Shown: positions 57,595 through 64,000 of the stretch, one piece after another | How the letters are laid out: each line of letters begins with the position of its first letter | Numbering within the stretch: position 1 is the stretch's first letter | DNA from: Citromicrobium sp. | GTDB taxonomy: Bacteria > Pseudomonadota > Alphaproteobacteria > Sphingomonadales > Sphingomonadaceae | DNA length: 64,000 nt | Assembly (NCBI GenBank): GCA_003248395.1 | Contig: QFNA01000006.1 | Coordinates: forward strand, 9,299 to 73,298 | Direction: 5' to 3' | The notes under the pieces: generated by a model | What the model was told of the DNA's origin: nothing | What the model saw: the letters and a program-made list of their open reading frames with translations, nothing else | Databases searched by the model: none | Translations under genes and position numbers: made by a program

Positions 57595-58353
57595 ATGGAA
57601 TCCGGAGCTCCCCCGCAAATCTTCTCTCGCCGCCGCCGCATTGCGGGATTGCGACGGGCGCGGGTGCGGCAATCGCAGCGCGATGCGGCACGGTATATTC
57701 TTGCCGACATGGTCGAGGATATCATCGACAGGCTCGAGTTCATGCGGCTGGAGCCGAAACGCGTCCTCATCATCGGCGACTGGACCGGTACGCTTGCCTT
57801 GTCGCTCAGCGGCAACGGCACTCTGGTGCGCGAGACCGACGTCGCCGAACTCGACGAAGAGCGACCGATCGAAGGTGGGCCTTACGACCTGATCGTGAGT
57901 CTCGCATCGCTCGAGCGGGTCAATGACCTGCCGGGCGCCCTGCTCCACTTGCGGGCGGCATTGGACCGGGGTGGGCTGCTGATTGCCAGCATCGTCGGAG
58001 CCGGCAGCCTGGCCAACCTGCGCCGCGCGATGATTGCTGCCGAGCCCGATCGCGCGACCGCACGAATGCATCCGCTGGTCGACAATGTTGCGGCGTCGGC
58101 GCTCATGCAGCGCGCCCTGTTTCGTCGGCAGGTGGTCGACAGTCGCACTCTGACGGTGAGCTTCGGATCACTCGATCGCCTGGTTTCGGACCTTCGCGAT
58201 CAGGGGCTCGGGTCGAACCTGGCAAGCATGCCGCCGCCACTCGACAGGAAGGGGTTGGAGCGCGCTCGGGACACCTTCAAGGCGAATGCCGACAAGCGCG
58301 GCCGCGTCCTCGAGACGTTCGAAATCCTGACGCTAACCGGCTGGAAAGACTAG
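57595..58353 (+). CDS. SAM-dependent methyltransferase (NDUFAF5/BioC-like)
   Basis: 252-residue class I methyltransferase. Start ATG 57595 (MESGAPPQIFSRRRR); the MSAPPxIFxRRRR-like opening is typical of the NDUFAF5 type. Motif I RVLIIGDWTGTLALSLS and a GPYDLIVSLASLERVNDLPG block that acts as the acceptor region. In mitochondrial relatives this protein hydroxylates or methylates complex I; no specific substrate can be stated. Divergent from comF; overlaps ppdK by 4 bases at the 3' end. Confidence 0.85.
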   Translation: MESGAPPQIFSRRRRIAGLRRARVRQSQRDAARYILADMVEDIIDRLEFMRLEPKRVLIIGDWTGTLALSLSGNGTLVRETDVAELDEERPIEGGPYDLIVSLASLERVNDLPGALLHLRAALDRGGLLIASIVGAGSLANLRRAMIAAEPDRATARMHPLVDNVAASALMQRALFRRQVVDSRTLTVSFGSLDRLVSDLRDQGLGSNLASMPPPLDRKGLERARDTFKANADKRGRVLETFEILTLTGWKD

Positions 58354-61013
58354 CGAAGACTCGCCTGCGCCGCCGCCAGTCGCGCAATCGGCACGCGGTA
58401 GGGCGAGGCGCTGACATAATCGAGGCCGGTCTTCTCGCAGAACGCGATACTCGCCGGATCGCCGCCATGCTCGCCGCATATGCCCAGCTTCAGTCCTTCG
58501 CGGGACTTGCGGCCACGCTCGGCAGCTAGCTCGACCAGCTGCCCCACCCCGTCGATGTCGAGACTGACGAAGGGATCGCGCGCGAAGATCCCCTTGTCGA
58601 CGTAGTCGGTCAGGAAACGGCCCGCATCGTCGCGACTGACGCCGAGCGTCGTCTGGGTGAGATCATTGGTGCCGAAGCTGAAGAACTCGCCCACTTCCGC
58701 GATTTCGCCGGCCATAAGCGCGGCGCGGGGCAGCTCGATCATCGTCCCGACGAGGTAGTCGACCTTGCAGTCGGAGGTTTCGAAGACCTCGTTCGCAACG
58801 CGGTCCACGACGGCCTTGAGCATTTCCAGCTCGCGGCGCGTCGCCACCAGCGGAATCATCACTTCGGGCACTGGCGCTTCGCTGCTTGCCTTGGCTACCT
58901 CACACGCCGCCTCGAAGATCGCGCGCGCCTGCATCTCGTAGATTTCGGGATAGGTGATGCCCAGCCGGCATCCGCGATGGCCGAGCATCGGGTTGAATTC
59001 GTGCAATTCGCCCGCACGGCGCTTGAGCTGGTCGACGCTTTTGCCAGTAGCCGCTGCCAGGTCCGCGAATTCGGCGTCACCATGCGGCAGGAATTCGTGC
59101 AGCGGCGGGTCGAGTAGGCGGATCGTGCACGGCAGGCCCGCCATCACCTCGAAGATCTTGACGAAATCGCTGCGCTGTTCGGGGAGCAGCTTCGCCAGCG
59201 CCTCGCGACGGCCTGCCTCGTCGTCGGCAAGGATCATCTGGCGCACCGCGCTGATGCGGCCTGCGTCGAAGAACATATGCTCGGTGCGGCACAGGCCGAT
59301 GCCCTCTGCGCCGAACTGGCGCGCCATGCGGCAGTCGGTTTCGGTTTCGGCATTGGTCCGCACGCGCATCCGGCGGTGCTTGTCGGCCCATTCCATTAAA
59401 GTGCCGAAATCGCCTGCCAGTTCGGGTTCGATGGTTGCGACCTCGCCAGCCATCACCTGGCCGTTCGCGCCGTCGAGCGTGATTGTGTCGCCTTCCTTAA
59501 GTTCGCGATTACCGATGGTTAGCGTGCGACCTTCGCGTGCAATCGAGACCTGCGACGCGCCAGAGACACAGGGACGCCCCATGCCGCGCGCAACCACGGC
59601 GGCATGGCTGGTCATGCCGCCGCGGGCCGTCAGGATCCCGGTGGCGGCATGCATGCCATGAATGTCTTCGGGGCTGGTTTCGACCCGCACGAGAATGACC
59701 TTTTCTCCGCGATTGGCCCACAGCTCTGCCGTGTCGGCATCGAGCACGATCTTGCCGCTGGCCGCGCCGGGCGAGGCAGGCAGGCCCGTGGTCAGCACAT
59801 CGCGCGGCGCATCGGGATCGAGCGTAGGATGGAGCAGTTGGTCGAGCGCCATCGGATCGACGCGGCAGATAGCAGTCTTCTCGTCGATCAGCCCTTCGCC
59901 GACCATATCCACCGCGAGCTTCAGCGCAGCCTTTGCCGTGCGCTTGCCGTTGCGCGTCTGGAGCAGCCAGAGCTTTCCCTGCTGCACGGTGAATTCGATG
60001 TCCTGCATGTCGGTGTAATGCCGCTCGAGCAGGTCGAACAGGCGGGCCAGTTCGGCAAAGGCCTCGGGCATGGCCTCTTCCATGCTGGGCTTGTCGGCAC
60101 CTGCCGCCTCGCGTGCGACCCTGGTCAGATATTCCGGCGTGCGGATGCCCGCGACCACATCCTCGCCCTGCGCATTGACCAGCCACTCGCCGTAGTAAGC
60201 CTTCTCGCCGGTCGAGGGATCGCGGGTGAAAGCGACGCCGGTGGCGCTGGTATCGCCCATATTGCCGAAAACCATCGCCTGCACGTTGACGGCGGTGCCC
60301 ATATCGTGCGGGATGTCGTTGAGGCGGCGGTAGATCTTGGCACGCTCGGTGTCCCAGCTGTCGAACACCGCGCTGATCGCTCCCCAGAGCTGTTCTACCG
60401 GGTCTTGCGGGAACGGATGGCCCAGCTCGCGTTCGGCAATCGCCTTGTATTCGCCGACCAGCGCTTTCCAGTCCCCGGCACTGAGCTCGGTGTCGGCGTA
60501 ATAGCCATTGTCTTCCTTGGCGATCTCGAGCGCTTCCTCGAACAGGCCGTGATCGACGCCGAGCACGACATCGCCATACATCTGGATGAAGCGGCGATAG
60601 CTGTCCCAGGCGAAGCGTTCGTCGCCCGAGGTTTTCGCCAGACCCTGCACCGTCTCGTCATTGAGGCCGAGGTTGAGCACCGTGTCCATCATGCCGGGCA
60701 TCGACACCGCCGCGCCCGAACGTACCGAGACGAGCAGCGGGTCCGCCGCATCGCCGAAGCCCTTGCCGACGGTGCGTTCGATATGCGCCAGAGCCTGCGT
60801 CACGTCGGCGCGAAAGTTCACTGAAAAGTCACCCGGATTCCGCAAGTATCGCAGGCATTCCTCGGTCGAAATCGTGAAGCCGGGAGGGACCGGCAGGCCG
60901 ATGCTGGCCATCTCTGCAAGGTTCGCGCCCTTGCCGCCCGTTACCGTCTTGTCCTTCTGTCGTGCATTCGAATGCGGAGCATCCCCGCCGAAAGTGAAGA
61001 CTGTATCGTTCAT
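58350..61013 (-). CDS. ppdK: Pyruvate, phosphate dikinase
   Basis: Interconverts pyruvate, ATP and Pi with PEP, AMP and PPi. 887 residues from ATG 61013 (MNDTVFTFGG). Domains in order: ATP-grasp nucleotide domain (VTGGKGANLAEM, SVRSGAAVSMPGMMDTVLNLG), swivelling phosphohistidine domain with GGMTSHAAVVARGMGRP (His acceptor), and PEP/pyruvate barrel ending in GICGEHGGDP, with the catalytic Cys. Provides PEP for gluconeogenesis or anaplerosis. Overlaps the methyltransferase stop. Confidence 0.97.
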   Translation of the reverse strand: MNDTVFTFGGDAPHSNARQKDKTVTGGKGANLAEMASIGLPVPPGFTISTEECLRYLRNPGDFSVNFRADVTQALAHIERTVGKGFGDAADPLLVSVRSGAAVSMPGMMDTVLNLGLNDETVQGLAKTSGDERFAWDSYRRFIQMYGDVVLGVDHGLFEEALEIAKEDNGYYADTELSAGDWKALVGEYKAIAERELGHPFPQDPVEQLWGAISAVFDSWDTERAKIYRRLNDIPHDMGTAVNVQAMVFGNMGDTSATGVAFTRDPSTGEKAYYGEWLVNAQGEDVVAGIRTPEYLTRVAREAAGADKPSMEEAMPEAFAELARLFDLLERHYTDMQDIEFTVQQGKLWLLQTRNGKRTAKAALKLAVDMVGEGLIDEKTAICRVDPMALDQLLHPTLDPDAPRDVLTTGLPASPGAASGKIVLDADTAELWANRGEKVILVRVETSPEDIHGMHAATGILTARGGMTSHAAVVARGMGRPCVSGASQVSIAREGRTLTIGNRELKEGDTITLDGANGQVMAGEVATIEPELAGDFGTLMEWADKHRRMRVRTNAETETDCRMARQFGAEGIGLCRTEHMFFDAGRISAVRQMILADDEAGRREALAKLLPEQRSDFVKIFEVMAGLPCTIRLLDPPLHEFLPHGDAEFADLAAATGKSVDQLKRRAGELHEFNPMLGHRGCRLGITYPEIYEMQARAIFEAACEVAKASSEAPVPEVMIPLVATRRELEMLKAVVDRVANEVFETSDCKVDYLVGTMIELPRAALMAGEIAEVGEFFSFGTNDLTQTTLGVSRDDAGRFLTDYVDKGIFARDPFVSLDIDGVGQLVELAAERGRKSREGLKLGICGEHGGDPASIAFCEKTGLDYVSASPYRVPIARLAAAQASLR

Positions 61014-61075
61014 TTCGCGTCCGGTTCGATTGGGCCAGGTTGACACAGTTGACACTGTCCTGGGATTTTAATTTC

Positions 61076-63523
61076 CTATCCCTCGATACGAGAGAAATCT
61101 GCCACTTTGTGCACTGCAGCACGGAAGCGTGCAAGCAGGTCGAGCCGATGTGCCCGCTTGTTTTCTTCGTCGGCATTTACCGTCACTTCATCGAAGAACC
61201 GGTCGATCGGAGCGCGAAGGCTGGCGAGCGCAGCCATCGCGCCGGAGAAATCTTCCGCCTCGATGGCAGTGGCAGCGGCGGGTTCAGCTGTTGCAAGAGC
61301 ATCCATGAGCGCCTTTTCGGCAGGTTCGGGCGTGTAGGAAAGTTCTTTCGTGTGCCGCTCGGACATCTTGGCGTCGATCACCGCCTTCATGTCGGGGTCG
61401 TCGACCAGCGCCAGCGGGTCTTCCTCGCCGGTGCGGGGGATTTCCGTTTCAGCATCTTTCGTCATCCCAGCGGAAGCTGGGATCGCTGGCGAACTGGCGC
61501 TTTGACCGATAGCGGTCCCAGCTTGCGCTGGGACGACGCCTTCCTTCTTGAGGATATTCGCGGCGCGCTTGTAGCCTGCGAGGAGATCGGCGCCCTCGGC
61601 GGTTTCGATATAGGTTTGCAATGCGTTTACCCTTGACAATAGACGGACGAGATCATCTTCGCCGCCAAGGGCGAAGACCGCGTCGATTAGGTCGTGACGG
61701 ACGCCTGCCTCGCGTTGCTGGACTTTGAGGCGGTCGGCAAAGAAGTCGAGCAAATATCGAGCCTCGCTCTTCGCACCTTCATGCGCATATGACCAAAGAC
61801 CATCTTCGGACTTTTCGAACCAATCTCCGAAACCTTCTTCCTCGAGAACATCCTCACTAAAATACTCTTTTAAGAAGGCTTGTTGATATTCAAAGTCTTC
61901 AAAAACACGCCAATACGTAAATCGCCATCCCCCAACATCGGCGATGTCGATCAGCTTGAGTCTAAGCTGATTTTCCGTCAAAATTTGAATGACACCTAGT
62001 GCTGCGCGCCGAAGCGCAAAAGGATCTTTCGATCCTGTCGGTGCCATATCCCAAAGGAAAAAACCGAGTAGTGTATCCAGCTTGTCCGCCAAGCTTACCG
62101 CCACCGTTACCGGCGCAGTCGGCACTTCGTCACCCTGCCCAACCGGCTTGTAGTGATCGCGGACGGCGTCGGCGACTTCGCCCGGCAGCCCCTCGGCGCG
62201 GGCGTAGTAGCTGCCCATCAGGCCTTGCAATTCTGGGAATTCGCCGACCATTTCGGTGACGAGATCGGCCTTGGCAAGCCGCGCCGCCTGTTCTGCCATG
62301 TTGGCCAATTGATCTTTCGTCATCCCAGCGGAAGCTGGGATCGCTGTCGAAGTCGCGTTTTGGCCGATAGCGGTCCCAGCTTTCGCTGGGACGACGACAT
62401 CGGATTCCACCAGCCACCTTGCCAGTTTCGCCACCCGCTCGACCTTGTCGGCGACGGTGCCCAGCTTCTCGTGGAAGGTGATCCGCTCCAGCCCCTTGGC
62501 GTGTTCGGCCAAAGTCTTCTTGCGGTCGACCTCCCAGAAGAAGCGCGCGTCGGACAGGCGCGCGGCGAGGACCTTGCGGTTGCCGTCGACCACGCGCGCG
62601 CCGCCGTCTTCCGCCTCGATATTGGCGGTGCAGATGAAGGCGTTGGCGAGTTCGCCCTGCCCATCCTCGCAGACGAAATATTTCTGGTTCACGCGCGCGG
62701 TGAGCTGGATCGTCTCTGGCGGGACTTCGAGGAAATCCTCCTCGAACCGGCCGAGCAGCGGGACCGGCCATTCGGTGAGGCCAGCATTCTCGATCACCAG
62801 CCCCTCGTCCTCGACCAGCGTAAGCCCGGCCTCGGAAGCGACCTCTGCCGCGCCGGCGCGGATCAAATCCTGTCGTTCCTCGTGATCGACGATTACGTGG
62901 CAGGCGCGCAGCGTCTCGGCATAGTCGCCAGCGCTGCCGATGGTGATGTCGCCCGAGTGGTGGAAGCGGTGGCCGAGCGTGACCCAGCCCGAAGTGACGC
63001 CATGCACTTCGCACTCGACCAGTTCTTCGCCCAGCAGCGCGACGATGCCCGATAGCGGGCGGACCCAGCGCAGGCTCTCGGTGCTGATCGAGGCCGCGCC
63101 CCAGCGCATCGACTTGGGCCAGCTGAAATCGCGGACGATCGCGGGGATTGCTTCGGCGAGCAGGTCTTTGGTCGCGCGGCTGGGAATGTTCTTCACCGCG
63201 AAGTAGGTCGCCTTGCCCTTTACATCGCGCGTTTCGAGATCGGCCTTGTCGACACCCGCCTTGCGGCAGAAGCCTTCAAGCGCCTGGTCGGGCGCGCCGA
63301 CGGGAGGGCCTTTCAGCTCTTCGCTGACCGCCTCGGTGGCTTCCGGCAATCCGCGCGCGATCAGAGCGAGGCGGCGCGGGGTCGACCAGACGGTGATCTC
63401 GCCTGCGGAGACACCGGCGGCCTCCATCTCGCAGCGGAACAGCTTATCGAGTTCGGCTCGGGCCCCTGCCTGCATGCGAGCGGGGATCTCTTCGCTGCGC
63501 AGCTCGAGGAGAAAGTCGCTCAT
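61076..63523 (-). CDS. glyS: Glycyl-tRNA synthetase beta subunit with two in-frame palindromic insertions
   Basis: Beta subunit of the tetrameric bacterial glycyl-tRNA synthetase. Starts [17 protein letters not shown] at ATG 63523. The family blocks are intact: [36 protein letters not shown] and the C-terminal anticodon-binding domain. At 815 residues it is clearly longer than usual. Two blocks explain much of this: [12 protein letters not shown]...ASAGMTKDQ between helices LARWLVESD and [15 protein letters not shown], and [12 protein letters not shown]...ASAGMTKDA after AANILKKEG. Both are translated copies of an 85-bp repeat in the same frame, in surface-loop positions. The gene overlaps glyQ by 4 bases. 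Confidence 0.95.
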   Translation of the reverse strand: MSDFLLELRSEEIPARMQAGARAELDKLFRCEMEAAGVSAGEITVWSTPRRLALIARGLPEATEAVSEELKGPPVGAPDQALEGFCRKAGVDKADLETRDVKGKATYFAVKNIPSRATKDLLAEAIPAIVRDFSWPKSMRWGAASISTESLRWVRPLSGIVALLGEELVECEVHGVTSGWVTLGHRFHHSGDITIGSAGDYAETLRACHVIVDHEERQDLIRAGAAEVASEAGLTLVEDEGLVIENAGLTEWPVPLLGRFEEDFLEVPPETIQLTARVNQKYFVCEDGQGELANAFICTANIEAEDGGARVVDGNRKVLAARLSDARFFWEVDRKKTLAEHAKGLERITFHEKLGTVADKVERVAKLARWLVESDVVVPAKAGTAIGQNATSTAIPASAGMTKDQLANMAEQAARLAKADLVTEMVGEFPELQGLMGSYYARAEGLPGEVADAVRDHYKPVGQGDEVPTAPVTVAVSLADKLDTLLGFFLWDMAPTGSKDPFALRRAALGVIQILTENQLRLKLIDIADVGGWRFTYWRVFEDFEYQQAFLKEYFSEDVLEEEGFGDWFEKSEDGLWSYAHEGAKSEARYLLDFFADRLKVQQREAGVRHDLIDAVFALGGEDDLVRLLSRVNALQTYIETAEGADLLAGYKRAANILKKEGVVPAQAGTAIGQSASSPAIPASAGMTKDAETEIPRTGEEDPLALVDDPDMKAVIDAKMSERHTKELSYTPEPAEKALMDALATAEPAAATAIEAEDFSGAMAALASLRAPIDRFFDEVTVNADEENKRAHRLDLLARFRAAVHKVADFSRIEG
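61454..61538 (-). repeat. Palindromic element copy 1, inside glyS
   Basis: 85 bp. Two hairpins in tandem: CCCAGC-GGAA-GCTGGG and GTCCCAGC-TTGC-GCTGGGAC; the outer ends are also near-complementary (CGTCATCCCAGC versus GCTGGGACGACG). It is translated in frame within glyS as [20 protein letters not shown] and onward. The copy at 62312-62396 has the same length with 6 differences. Confidence 0.9.
62312..62396 (-). repeat. Palindromic element copy 2, inside glyS
   Basis: 85 bp, same ends and same two hairpins as copy 1, differing from it at 6 positions, mostly in the loop between hairpins. Translated in frame as [20 protein letters not shown] and onward, so both copies use the same reading frame and both keep the gene open. 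Confidence 0.9.
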
Positions 63524-64000
63524 TTCGACCACTCCGGATATTTCTCGGCCCACGCGGGCGCTTCCTTGGCCATGTGCGCCTCGCAACTGCCGCGCGCGAG
63601 ATCGCGGACGCGGGCCATGTAGCTGGCGCGTTCCTGCACGCTGATCACGCCGCGCGCCTGCAGCAGGTTGAAGATGTGGCTGGCCTCCACCGCCTGCTCG
63701 TAGGCGGCGATGGGCACTTCACTGGCGAGCGCGTTCCTGCACTCTGCCTCGGCTTTGTTGAACAGGTCGAACAGCGCTGGCGTGTCGGCGACCTCGAAAT
63801 TCCATTTCGACATCTGCTTCTCGTTTTCGAGGAAGACGTCGCCGTAACTCACGCCCTGCCCGTTGAAATCGAGATCGTAGACATTGTCGACGCCCTGGAT
63901 GTACATGGCGAGGCGTTCGAGCCCGTAGGTGAGTTCGCCCGCGACGGGCTTGCAGTCGAAGCCGCCCATCTGCTGGAAATAGGTGAACTGGGTGACTTCC
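63520..64000 (-). CDS. glyQ: Glycyl-tRNA synthetase alpha subunit (5' end beyond window)
   Basis: C-terminal part of the class II catalytic subunit of glycyl-tRNA synthetase. The visible part contains the motif-like [41 protein letters not shown] and a C-terminal helix bundle ending KYPEWSK. Its 3' end overlaps the glyS ATG by 4 bases, so the two subunits are translationally coupled. The N-terminus lies past 64000. Confidence 0.95.
   Translation of the reverse strand, partial: EVTQFTYFQQMGGFDCKPVAGELTYGLERLAMYIQGVDNVYDLDFNGQGVSYGDVFLENEKQMSKWNFEVADTPALFDLFNKAEAECRNALASEVPIAAYEQAVEASHIFNLLQARGVISVQERASYMARVRDLARGSCEAHMAKEAPAWAEKYPEWSK

Overview
The window looks like chromosome from an alphaproteobacterium of the Sphingomonadales, most likely Erythrobacteraceae. 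The basis is high GC, the gene pairs hrcA-grpE, rph-rdgB and dnaK-dnaJ, PhaR, a bifunctional hydrolase/OsmC protein, a vgr-related zincin and an abundant TonB-receptor style. The assignment is an inference from gene content; no rRNA is present. No tRNA, rRNA, CRISPR array, insertion sequence or prophage was seen.

Layout. 0-9.7 kb, almost all minus strand: rnr, an M28 peptidase, proS (archaeal/eukaryotic type), phaR, alr, an MHS-family transporter, an IscU/NifU-like protein and cvpA. 9.7-21.5 kb: radA, a large patatin-like protein, dnaJ and dnaK (with a good sigma-32-type promoter), a PCu(A)C copper chaperone, a vgr-related zincin, a glycine-zipper lipoprotein, a broken DUF885 peptidase, and grpE/hrcA. 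21.6-28.4 kb: rph-rdgB, a CAP protein whose start overlaps hemW, hemW-xerC, dedA, gshB, and yraN-rsmI. 28.4-43 kb: an LpoA-like lipoprotein, a frameshifted parE, a hydrolase-OsmC fusion, MoxR and VWA proteins separated by a chemotaxis receptor, DUF817, NamZ-like and DOMON-like proteins, tyrS, PilZ, an MFS exporter and cysK.

43.1-53.4 kb is the accessory part. It holds two unrecognised genes, a remnant of a response regulator, and then a four-gene minus-strand operon: a purple-acid-phosphatase-like enzyme, a TonB-dependent receptor, a PhoA-type alkaline phosphatase and a sialidase-like exoprotein. This reads as a system that strips phosphate from an organic polymer and imports a product. A helically phased set of direct repeats lies upstream of it. 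53.5-64 kb returns to core genes: an acyl-CoA dehydrogenase with a MerR regulator, hisI, comF, a methyltransferase, ppdK and glyS/glyQ.

The points most worth a second look are two 85-bp palindromic elements inserted in frame inside glyS; the loss of a short segment with a frameshift in both parE and the DUF885 gene, where an essential gene being hit suggests either an assembly artefact or real decay; the phosphatase operon and its repeats; and a strong orphan terminator between hisI and comF that implies an unannotated plus-strand RNA.
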